NCBI RefSeq assembly: GCF_900240285.1 | Contig: NZ_OESS01000002.1 | Span: 930,001 to 994,000, forward strand | Origin: Halobacillus sp. Marseille-P3879 | Lineage (GTDB): Bacteria > Bacillota > Bacilli > Bacillales > Halobacillaceae | Reading direction: 5' to 3' | DNA: 64,000 bases | Shown here: piece after piece, positions 26,830-32,612 of the stretch | How positions within the stretch are numbered: position 1 is the stretch's first letter | How the letters are laid out: every line of letters starts with the position of its first letter | Program-made: the position numbers and the translations under genes | The notes under the pieces: model-generated | Seen by the model: only the letters and a program-made list of their open reading frames with translations | Told to the model about the DNA's origin: nothing | The model's database searches: none

Positions 26830-26863
26830 TTGACCTTGACCTTTTCTCTTATCTTTTGACCTT
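26830..26863. repeat. Triple TTGACCTT repeat upstream of the initiator-like gene
   Basis: TTGACCTT occurs at 26830-26837, 26836-26843 (overlapping by two bases) and 26856-26863, just upstream of the putative initiator start. The reverse form is AAGGTCAA. It may be a binding site for an activator or for the initiator; nothing else supports a role. Confidence 0.45.
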
Positions 26864-26939
26864 CAAAGTGAAACTAAACACCTGACCTATATGTATTGTC
26901 TATGTGTATATATAGTCTATCTGTATACGTAGTAATTTC

Positions 26940-27032
26940 ATGTACAATCTGTACACGTTTTTTCAAAATACGAGAAATTTTATGTACAATCCGTACAAGA
27001 TTTTTCAAAAAAGTATGTACAATCTGTACACG
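26940..27032. repeat. Three iteron-like repeats, putative origin or operator
   Basis: The 18-mer ATGTACAATCTGTACACG occurs at 26940-26957 and 27015-27032, and a near copy ATGTACAATCCGTACAAG at 26982-26999. Start-to-start distances are 42 and 33 bp, close to four and three helical turns. Each unit contains TGTACA-N3-TGTACA. Each is followed by a T-rich run, and the flank 26881-26935 is AT rich with degenerate TGTAT/TATAC words. This is the arrangement of initiator iterons or a multi-site operator. The region is noncoding (about 280 bp). Confidence 0.65.
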
Positions 27033-27045
27033 TTTTTTTCGGAAA

Positions 27046-27240
27046 CTATTGCTCACCGTAATTATCCAATGCCTTTTGGAGTTTAGAACTCTTTGCGTAT
27101 AAGCTGAAAGTATGCCCACTCTTAGGATTAACTGCGACTGTTAGAGGGACAATTTTTGAATGGTGATATATCCAATCAGCCAACTTTCGACTATAGCAGT
27201 AGAACAGGTCTTCATTAGTAATCGTTTTATTAGTATCCAT
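27046..27240 (-). CDS. Small phage protein, DUF5659-like
   Basis: 64 residues. FYCYSRKLADWIYHHSKIVP then VNPKSGHTFSLYAKSSKLQK fits the short phage family that reads 'aYSp.LA.yL...g......n.k....F.f..t..l..aL..Y' (DUF5659 type). No function is known. It overlaps the upstream gene by 11 bp and belongs to the early operon. Confidence 0.6.
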   Translation of the reverse strand: MDTNKTITNEDLFYCYSRKLADWIYHHSKIVPLTVAVNPKSGHTFSLYAKSSKLQKALDNYGEQ

Positions 27241-27406
27241 TTTTAATTATCGTCTCCCTTTCTTCATCTTTTTCTAATGAATCGCTTTCTAATAAAGCAT
27301 TGAAAAGTATCTTGTAAACGTGGTGAATCTTCCTTTGCATCTCTTCTGGTGGTCCGTCCTCTTTTCTAATTATGGTGTGAAATGTATATTCCTTTCTTTT
27401 TCCCAT
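27230..27406 (-). CDS. Small early phage protein
   Basis: 58 residues from the ATG at 27406, preceded by the strong site GGGAGGTGAAAAG; a frame opening at 27445 lacks this. The sequence GKRKEYTFHTIIRKEDGPPE and VYKILFNALLESDSLEKDEE has no recognised motif. It starts the short operon that leads to the initiator-like gene and the RNA polymerase-like gene. Confidence 0.65.
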   Translation of the reverse strand: MGKRKEYTFHTIIRKEDGPPEEMQRKIHHVYKILFNALLESDSLEKDEERETIIKNGY

Positions 27407-27477
27407 CTTTTCACCTCCCTTCAATATTCCCAATAAAATGTCCATTTTAATCGATTACAAAAATTTCACTCTTAGCC

Positions 27478-27506
27478 TTGCATTAGATAATGAATCATAT
27501 TATAAT
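27478..27506 (+). promoter_or_regulatory. Plus-strand sigma-A-like promoter
   Basis: TTGCAT (27478-27483), a 17-bp spacer and TATAAT (27501-27506). The -10 is perfect and the -35 matches only 3 of 6. It points away from the early operon and toward the hairpin at 27653, with no gene between. Confidence 0.4.
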
Positions 27507-27512
27507 GAAGTC

Positions 27513-27688
27513 AGTTCTTGAAATGGCGTATAACATTTATTATCACGTCAAAATGAATTACGCTTTAGAGTATTCACCTTTTTATTGACCGAAAATAAGA
27601 GTTAATATTAAATTTTCAAGGTCCGAAACAGTAAAATTATGTAAGAAAAGAAAGGCAGTCCTGTAGCTACAGACTACCTCTTTTTAGT
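27513..27688 (+). ncRNA. Candidate small RNA between a promoter and a terminator
   Basis: A transcript from the promoter at 27478-27506 would end at the hairpin 27653-27686, giving about 175 nt. The only frame inside is 27 codons without a ribosome site. It runs opposite to the surrounding genes. Support is limited to the two flanking signals. Confidence 0.3.
27653..27686. terminator. Two-way terminator hairpin
   Basis: GGCAGTCCTGTAGC-TACAGACTACC forms a stem around the palindrome CTGTAGCTACAG. It is followed by TCTTTTTAG on plus and by TTTCTTTTCTT on minus. It can end the minus-strand transcript of the 46-residue gene and any plus-strand transcript. Confidence 0.75.
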
Positions 27689-27778
27689 ATAGCACAAATT
27701 ATGTGGTTTGTGTGTATTTTCGTGTGTAAAAAATTTATTTTTTGACTATTAATAGGATCTTCACCTAAGAACTTCCAA

Positions 27779-27919
27779 TTAATCGTCTCTTTCTACTTCG
27801 AATTCAGTGTTCGTATGAATATAGTCCATTAACATCTCAATCATTTTATCACGAACAGTGTATTCAGAATCTTCTACTATGTTAACTTCACATTCCGACA
27901 TATCAATTTTTCTTTTCAT
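27779..27919 (-). CDS. 46-residue early phage protein
   Basis: Short gene from an ATG at 27919 with GGGGGGAT 5 to 6 nt upstream and a TAA at 27779-27781. The product begins MKRKIDMSECEVNIVEDSEY and continues TVRDKMIEMLMDYIHTN, an acidic helical protein. A hairpin terminator follows. No family is recognised. The strong ribosome site and codon pattern suggest it is real. Confidence 0.6.
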   Translation of the reverse strand: MKRKIDMSECEVNIVEDSEYTVRDKMIEMLMDYIHTNTEFEVERDD

Positions 27920-27980
27920 TGTATCCCCCCTGATATTCTCTCTTTATCAATATAACACACCAATCCAAAAAAAGAGGTCT

Positions 27981-28059
27981 CTGAGCCATTCTAGAGTTTA
28001 TGTATGCCTTAGTACTCCAAAGCATATAGAATGGATATAGGAAAGGCTCAGGTAGCCTT
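27981..28059 (-). promoter_or_regulatory. Structured intergenic element, possible attenuator
   Basis: Between the early 159-residue gene and the 46-residue gene. Fold one: CCATTCTA (27986-27993) with TAGAATGG (28027-28034), inner TATGC/GCATA, outer CTGAG/CTCAG. On the minus strand it ends near TCTTTTTTTGG. Fold two: AAGGCT (28043-28048) with AGCCTT (28054-28059), which uses the same GGCT. The two cannot form fully at once, so this may be a terminator with a competing fold. Confidence 0.45.
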
Positions 28060-28070
28060 GTAAATATTTC

Positions 28071-28550
28071 TTAGACTAATCCTTCAAATAGTCTGTTCAT
28101 TGAAAGTGAATCGGAAACTTTAATTTCAGGTCTTTCAAGCTCTCTTAGAAGGCTTTCCGCAGAGTGGTTAGGGTTAAGACTTATTATGTCGTAAAGTCTC
28201 ACTGCTCCCTTCTCCACTAGGCTCATGCCTACATCTCGTCTGATTTTTTGCTGTAATAAAACCTCGATAGCATTAATGTTAAAATTTTGGATAAATGATT
28301 GCTTACTCACCATGTTCTGTGTCTGCTTGAACATTTTAAATTTGTTAATGGATACTGGAATGTTTTCTCCAAGGAAATCTTGAACGAATAATTTAATGTC
28401 CTCTACAGATTGAATGGTGTAGTTAAGTACAGATACATGATGTTCAAAAACTAATCCTAGACTCTCAATAAGTATTTCCTTCTCTTGATCCAGACTTAAT
28501 CCTTCTACTCCACCAAATTCAGGCACTACAGTAAATGTTTGATTTTTCAT
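28071..28550 (-). CDS. First early-operon protein, unknown function
   Basis: About 159 residues from the ATG at 28550 (GGGAG 8 nt upstream; another ATG at 28556 is too close to it). The product includes TFTVVPEFGGVEGLSLDQEK, FVQDFLGENIPVSINKFKMF and MVSKQSFIQNFNINAIEVLL. It is largely helical, with no recognised domain. It is the first minus-strand gene opposite the Xre-type regulator, sharing the intergenic operators, which is the place of Cro, antirepressor or early control proteins. Its role is unknown. Confidence 0.65.
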   Translation of the reverse strand: MKNQTFTVVPEFGGVEGLSLDQEKEILIESLGLVFEHHVSVLNYTIQSVEDIKLFVQDFLGENIPVSINKFKMFKQTQNMVSKQSFIQNFNINAIEVLLQQKIRRDVGMSLVEKGAVRLYDIISLNPNHSAESLLRELERPEIKVSDSLSMNRLFEGLV

Positions 28551-28632
28551 CTTCATTTCTCCCTTATTCTTTTTTTTGGTTAATACATAGTATTATTATT
28601 AAAAACACTATTGGTTACTTTTTTGTAACAGG

Positions 28633-28652
28633 AAGTTTATTTTTGTAAACTT
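28633..28652. promoter_or_regulatory. Operator palindrome 1
   Basis: AAGTTTA-TTTTTG-TAAACTT, a 7-6-7 inverted repeat between the divergent regulator and early genes. A related shorter palindrome GTTAC-TTTTTT-GTAAC lies just left at 28614-28629. It is a likely binding site for the adjacent Xre-type regulator. Confidence 0.65.
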
Positions 28653-28714
28653 TTTTCTAGTTAATCTAAATATATACTAGCTTGGAAAATAATACAACCC
28701 CTTTTTATGAAAAA

Positions 28715-28734
28715 AAGTTTATTTTTTTAAACTT
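28715..28734. promoter_or_regulatory. Operator palindrome 2
   Basis: AAGTTTA-TTTTTT-TAAACTT, identical in both arms to operator 1 and 82 bp from it. It lies immediately upstream of the -10 TATAAT of the plus-strand regulator gene, so it is well placed for autoregulation. Confidence 0.65.
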
Positions 28735-28738
28735 TACG

Positions 28739-28767
28739 TTTTAAGACAAGTTTCGATAGGGTATAAT
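28739..28767 (+). promoter_or_regulatory. Promoter of the Xre-type regulator gene
   Basis: TATAAT at 28762-28767, with a weak TTTTAA at about 17 to 18 bp upstream (28739-28744). It is 23 bp before the start codon at 28791 and directly follows operator 2. Confidence 0.5.
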
Positions 28768-28790
28768 AGGTGACGAGAGGTGAATTTTAT

Positions 28791-29048
28791 ATGGCAATTA
28801 AAAGAAAACCAACTTCAATCATGCCTTGTTATAAGCCGTTTGAGCACACTCTTATCAATAAGGGAATCAAGAAGCAAACCCTTCGAGACGAATTAGGCAT
28901 ATCCGGGGCTACTTTTAGTAAAATGAAGAGAAATGAAAGCTTAAACATAGACACAATTGGTCTTATTTATGAGTACTTAGAATGTGAAAGCATTGAAGAA
29001 ATTGTCCGGTTTGTGCCAATTGAGCCTGAAGAAAGCCCCTCCAAATAG
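28791..29048 (+). CDS. Xre/Cro-type helix-turn-helix regulator (putative repressor)
   Basis: 85 residues from the ATG at 28791 (AGAGGTG 8 nt upstream; an ATG at 28770 is inferior). The core YKPFEHTLINKGIKKQTLRD, then ELGISGATFSKMKRNESLN and IDTIGLIYEYLECESIEEIV, is a complete five-helix Cro/C1-type HTH. It lacks a C-terminal dimerisation or cleavage domain. It is the only plus-strand gene of the visible prophage and faces the early operon across two perfect palindromes, so it probably maintains lysogeny or acts in the switch. No RecA-cleavable repressor is visible. Confidence 0.82.
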   Translation: MAIKRKPTSIMPCYKPFEHTLINKGIKKQTLRDELGISGATFSKMKRNESLNIDTIGLIYEYLECESIEEIVRFVPIEPEESPSK

Positions 29049-29064
29049 GAAGGGCTTTTATTTT
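29032..29064. terminator. Two-way terminator between regulator and integrase genes
   Basis: AAAGCCCCTCC-AAAT-AGGAAGGGCTTTTATTTT: the stem AAAGCCC/GGGCTTT plus inner pairs, with a T run on plus. It overlaps the regulator stop and lies just beyond the integrase stop, so it serves the converging transcripts. Confidence 0.85.
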
Positions 29065-29066
29065 GC

Positions 29067-30038
29067 CTATATATCCAAGAAATTCATAGGTGAATGTTTC
29101 TGATATTTTTTACCGATTTCTTCCTCTGTGAAGTCCACATAGGCTTTTTGAGTTACTTCTGCGCTGCTATGACCTAATATCCTACTCAGCGTTGACCAAT
29201 CCCCACCATTTAACAAATAATACTTAGCAAAGTTATTACGAAGTTGGTGTGGATGAACACTTACTCCTGCTTTATCTCCAACCTTTTTTAATGCACGTTC
29301 AAAATTACGAACATCTTGCTTTGTACCTCGTGTTGTTGGAAACACGTAAGGACTGTCTGAATACCGATCACGATATTTCATCCACCTTTTCAGCTCTACA
29401 TTCATCTTCCTTGAAAAGTAAACATACCTCTCTTTATTGTTCTTGGGATTCCTAATTAGAATAGAATTATATTGAAAATCAATATCCTCTGGAAGCAGTT
29501 CGCATGATTCTCCTGCTCTAATACCCGTATCTAGAATTAATCTACATTGGAGCCATGCCCTATAATTGTGAAAAGTTGTAACGTCAAAGTGCTTAAAAAA
29601 TCTTCTTAGTTCATCAGGAGTCAATAATTTCTTTTGCTTTCTTGATGGTTTAATTGCTGGAATATTATCTACGGGATTCCTCATTATCTCCTTTTCGTTA
29701 TAAAGGAAATTGAAAAACACTTTAATATTTCTCAAATAATTAGAAATCGTTGTATCAGATATAGTTTTCCCTAAATCACTTCTTCGATCAGGGTAATTCT
29801 TGGTCATTGAAGATTCATTTGAAACCACAGAATACTTACCACGTTCCCTCAAATTTTTAATGTACTGCCTAATGTGAGCAGAACTTACTTTTTCTACAGA
29901 GCTAATATCATGTTCTTGCTGTAAGTAAATCTGGAACAGTCTGAGTGATTGTTCGTAACTGGCTAGTGTTTTTCGACTCAAATTTTTCGAGTCACAGTAA
30001 AGTAAAAAATTGTCTAGTTGAAATTCAAAATTATCCAT
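29067..30038 (-). CDS. int: Tyrosine-type phage integrase
   Basis: About 323 residues from the ATG at 30038, 7 nt after GGAGG; a GTG at 30053 overlaps the ribosome site. The N-terminal core-binding domain spans FQLDNFLLYCDSKNLSRKTL to ~155. The catalytic domain has LDTGIRAGESCEL (Arg), NPKNNKERYVYF (Lys), VSVHPHQLRNNFAKYY (His-x-x-Arg), LSRILGHSSAEVTQKAYVDF (His and nucleophile Tyr). All R-K-H-R-H-Y residues are present, so it is likely active. It lies at the chromosome junction next to spo0A. It inserts and, with a directionality factor not identified here, excises the phage. Confidence 0.95.
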   Translation of the reverse strand: MDNFEFQLDNFLLYCDSKNLSRKTLASYEQSLRLFQIYLQQEHDISSVEKVSSAHIRQYIKNLRERGKYSVVSNESSMTKNYPDRRSDLGKTISDTTISNYLRNIKVFFNFLYNEKEIMRNPVDNIPAIKPSRKQKKLLTPDELRRFFKHFDVTTFHNYRAWLQCRLILDTGIRAGESCELLPEDIDFQYNSILIRNPKNNKERYVYFSRKMNVELKRWMKYRDRYSDSPYVFPTTRGTKQDVRNFERALKKVGDKAGVSVHPHQLRNNFAKYYLLNGGDWSTLSRILGHSSAEVTQKAYVDFTEEEIGKKYQKHSPMNFLDI

Positions 30039-30053
30039 AAAAATAGCCTCCAC

Positions 30054-30193
30054 TCCACCAATATCACTCGATGAATAGAAGGCAATAAACTAAAATATTG
30101 GTTGGCTATAAAGAATAAGTTTATCGGTACACACAGAAGTTTATTGGTAAACTGTGTATGGCTTTATTCCTTATAAAGACCGTCAAATCAACA
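30054..30193. other. Prophage-chromosome junction (att region) downstream of spo0A
   Basis: The 140 bp between the integrase ribosome site and the spo0A stop must contain one attachment junction unless the phage extends further. It holds direct repeats AGTTTATCGGTA (30118-30129) and AGTTTATTGGTA (30138-30149), an inverted half-copy GCAATAAACT (30082-30091) and a short hairpin GG-CTTTAT/ATAAAG-CC (30160-30181) after spo0A. Repeated short words of this kind match integrase arm-binding sites. The core cannot be named without the other junction. Confidence 0.5.
30138..30153. promoter_or_regulatory. Operator-like palindrome upstream of integrase
   Basis: AGTTTA-TTGG-TAAACT, with arms matching the operators at 28633 and 28715 but a 4-bp instead of 6-bp centre. 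It is in the likely int promoter region, so the Xre-type regulator may also control integration. The different spacing weakens the link. Confidence 0.45.
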
Positions 30194-30967
30194 TTAAGAC
30201 GCTTTGTGCTCTAATCTTAAGCGGTCAGCTACCATCGCTATAAATTCGCTGTTTGTCGGTTTTGCTTTTGTAGAGGAGATTGTATAGCCAAATAAAGATG
30301 AAATTGCTTCAATATTTCCTCGGTTCCACGCCACTTCTATGGCATGACGGATAGCTCGTTCTACCCTCGAAGCCGTAGTATTATACTTAGCTGCAATATC
30401 TGGGTAAAGGACTTTTGTAATGGATCCAAGCAGGTCAATATCTGTGTAAACCATGGTGATGGCTTCTCTTAAATATAAATAGCCTTTAATGTGAGCAGGA
30501 ACCCCTACTTCATGAATAATATGAGTTATACTTGTATCCAAATCAGGCTTCTTAGACTTTGTATAACTGCTGCCCATGGCCCGGTTAATTGGATCACCTA
30601 CATGTTTGATCTGTCTCACCTGCTCACCTAAATGATCTAAATCAAACGGTTTCATCATAAAGTATGCCGCGCCCAATTCAACAGCTTTCTTCGTTACCTC
30701 TTCTTGTCCAAAAGCAGTAAGCATGATTACCTCAGGTGATTGGTCTCTACCTTTGAGTTCCTGTAAAACAGCCAGTCCATCAACATGAGGCATAATAATG
30801 TCCAGAATAAGTACATCCGGCTTTTTTTCCTTTAACATTTCCAAGCAGTCCCTGCCATTGAACGCCGTACCAATTACTTCAATATCTTTAGCATCTGAGA
30901 AATAATCCTCCAGAAGTCTTACTAACTCACGGTTATCATCAGCTAAACACACTTGAATTTTATCCAT
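30194..30967 (-). CDS. spo0A: Sporulation master regulator Spo0A
   Basis: 257 residues. The receiver domain has acidic Asp10/Asp11 (CLADDN), phospho-acceptor Asp56 (VLILDIIMP) and Lys in YFMMKPF. The C-terminal DNA-binding domain begins ~145 ([20 protein letters not shown]), with the recognition region [20 protein letters not shown], and ends LRLEHKAS as in other Bacillaceae. Established role: the phosphorelay end-point that commits cells to sporulation. The gene is intact although a prophage begins within about 140 bp of its stop. AAGGAGGAAGG precedes the ATG. It follows spoIVB in the same direction, as in Bacillus subtilis. Confidence 0.98.
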   Translation of the reverse strand: MDKIQVCLADDNRELVRLLEDYFSDAKDIEVIGTAFNGRDCLEMLKEKKPDVLILDIIMPHVDGLAVLQELKGRDQSPEVIMLTAFGQEEVTKKAVELGAAYFMMKPFDLDHLGEQVRQIKHVGDPINRAMGSSYTKSKKPDLDTSITHIIHEVGVPAHIKGYLYLREAITMVYTDIDLLGSITKVLYPDIAAKYNTTASRVERAIRHAIEVAWNRGNIEAISSLFGYTISSTKAKPTNSEFIAMVADRLRLEHKAS

Positions 30968-31012
30968 TTGCCCTTCCTCCTTACAAGATAATCCTGACTC
31001 TTATATAACAAA

Positions 31013-31152
31013 TTCGACATCAGGAATAGTAACCCTCTTTATTATAGCAAATTTATTTACAAAAAATAAGGTTATCTTGAAAATGCTCCTATTTGCTCTT
31101 ATATTCTATGTATTTCGATATATTTCTACATTATAAGTCGAATATTGTCGAA
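31013..31152 (-). promoter_or_regulatory. spo0A promoter region with 0A boxes
   Basis: The upstream region contains TGTCGAA sites: TTCGACA at 31013-31019 (minus-strand TGTCGAA), TGTCGAA at 31146-31152 and AGTCGAA at 31136-31142. A TATAAT-containing stretch (minus strand CTATAATAAAG, ~31035-31047) and AATAGGAGCATT (~31085) could be sigma-A and sigma-H elements. 0A boxes upstream of spo0A are established in B. subtilis; individual promoter positions here are inference. Confidence 0.65.
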
Positions 31153-31159
31153 TGAATAT

Positions 31160-31190
31160 AAAAAGAGAGCCCTTTCTTAGAGCTCCCTTT
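31160..31190 (-). terminator. Terminator after spoIVB
   Basis: Minus strand GGGAGCTC-TAAGAAA-GGGCTCTC then TTTTTAT, an 8-bp stem with two G-T pairs. It lies 4 bp after the spoIVB stop and separates it from spo0A. Confidence 0.8.
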
Positions 31191-31193
31191 ATA

Positions 31194-32447
31194 TCAGCTT
31201 GCTTTATCATGTTCCTGTTCTTGTTCATAAATATTTACTCCTGCTTCCTTCAGCATCCATTCTATATGAACACCATAACCTGAGGTGGGATCATTAACAA
31301 ATACGTGGGTCACAGCACCGATTATTTTATCATTTTGAATGATTGGGCTGCCACTCATTCCCTGAACAATTCCTCCTGTTTTATCTAATAACTCCGGATC
31401 AGTTATTTTAACAATCATTCCTTTTGTAACAGGAGAATCCTTTGGCATATTTCGTATGATCTCAACATCAAAAGACTGTAATTTATCTCCGTTTAAGACG
31501 GTGAGTATCTCAGCTGGACCTTCTTCAATTTCATCATCTAAAGCAATGGGTAAGCCCTCTTTATATTTTTCATTTTTTAAAGGGTTCTCCAATTCTCCAA
31601 ATACTCCAAAAGAACTGTTCTTTGTTATCGTACCCATACGATCATCCGTCAAGGAAAATTCAGCTTTCTTTTCACCCGGAACTCCTTGATTTCCTTTTTG
31701 TATAGAAGTTACGCGTGAATTAACGATGGTTCCTTCATGAATTTCAATTGGCTTTTTTGTATCCATATCTGCAATCACATGGCCAAGAGCTCCATATTTT
31801 TTTGAATCTGGGTCATAGAAAGTCATCGTTCCAATTCCAGCGGCTGAATCTCGGACGTACAATCCAATTTGGTACTGATCCTCTGATTTATTTATTTGTG
31901 GTTTAATTGACGTTTTAAATGTTTCTTCTCCACGTTTTACGTCAAATTTTACTTCCTCATTTTTTTCTCCGGCTTCTTTCACGATACCAGAAAGATCTTC
32001 CATATGATTTAATTCTTTACCATTTCCTTTTAAAAGAATATCTCCTACTTGAATGTCTCCATTCTCTCCCGGTGATGTCTGTCTTTCTTTATCTTCACTA
32101 ACAAGGTGGTGACCAACTACAAGTACACCTTTTGTTTGTAATTCTACCCCTACCGACTGTCCTCCAGGAACTAAACGAATATCCTTAAGACGCTTCATAT
32201 CTGTTTTTTTAACAGGAATTCCAGCGTATTCGTGGAATATAGCGTCCGATGTGTTCATTTTATCCATTGATAAGGCAGGGACTGACGAATCTTCATCTGT
32301 TTGTGCATTTGCCGTCTGCGATGAAGTCAGATTAATCTCGGTTGGAATTGATATATACTCTTGAAGTGGGCTTAATAAAGGGATAACAAGCATCATCAAC
32401 AGGAGCATGGAGCCTAGAATATATTTCATCCTTTGTTTCTTATCCAA
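31194..32447 (-). CDS. spoIVB: SpoIVB peptidase (S55)
   Basis: 417 residues, similar to B. subtilis SpoIVB (425). One N-terminal membrane anchor (MKYILGSMLLLMMLVIPLLS). A PDZ domain covers about 95 to 185 (VGVELQTKGVLVVGHHLVSE ... VGDILLKGNGKELN). The S55 serine peptidase has AALGHVIAD-type His (YGALGHVIAD) and the Ser motif GMSGSPIIQN (Ser ~365). Established role: made in the forespore, secreted to the intermembrane space, and cleaves SpoIVFA to activate pro-sigma-K processing. It lies upstream of spo0A as in other Bacilli. Confidence 0.97.
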   Translation of the reverse strand: MDKKQRMKYILGSMLLLMMLVIPLLSPLQEYISIPTEINLTSSQTANAQTDEDSSVPALSMDKMNTSDAIFHEYAGIPVKKTDMKRLKDIRLVPGGQSVGVELQTKGVLVVGHHLVSEDKERQTSPGENGDIQVGDILLKGNGKELNHMEDLSGIVKEAGEKNEEVKFDVKRGEETFKTSIKPQINKSEDQYQIGLYVRDSAAGIGTMTFYDPDSKKYGALGHVIADMDTKKPIEIHEGTIVNSRVTSIQKGNQGVPGEKKAEFSLTDDRMGTITKNSSFGVFGELENPLKNEKYKEGLPIALDDEIEEGPAEILTVLNGDKLQSFDVEIIRNMPKDSPVTKGMIVKITDPELLDKTGGIVQGMSGSPIIQNDKIIGAVTHVFVNDPTSGYGVHIEWMLKEAGVNIYEQEQEHDKAS

Positions 32448-32582
32448 GGTCTACCACTCCTTTTTACTCCTGAACCAAACAAATGGCTTACTTATAATGT
32501 GGGCCTGAAACCACTTTTTTAAACGAGCATAATCACAGAAAATATAGGATGGTTTCCCTTGGCTTGAAACATTCACCAAAAG

Positions 32583-32612
32583 AAAAAACGCATGAGCTGT
32601 TTCATGCGTTCT
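32583..32612 (-). terminator. Terminator at the recN end
   Basis: Minus strand AACGCATGA-AACAGC-TCATGCGTT then TTTTTC, a 9-bp perfect stem. It includes the recN stop codon (GCA TGA). Confidence 0.9.

Larger units (their letters stand above)
27446..27778. other. 330-bp noncoding region with divergent signals
   Basis: No convincing gene. It contains a plus-strand promoter-like sequence (27478-27506) and a two-way terminator hairpin (27653-27686). It also separates the 46-residue gene from the downstream early operon, so a minus-strand promoter is likely too, but I cannot place it. Confidence 0.45.

Noticed and set aside
26940-27032. Possible CRISPR array
   Set aside because: Only three short repeats with unequal, short T-rich gaps; no cas genes. 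Iterons or operators fit better.
26874-27119. Open frame with a repeated KKRVQIVH-type peptide
   Set aside because: The peptide repeat is the translation of the iteron-like DNA repeats; the frame overlaps the 64-residue gene and has no ribosome site.
27508-27591. 27-codon plus-strand frame inside the candidate small RNA
   Set aside because: It has no ribosome-binding site and overlaps the promoter; coding is unlikely.
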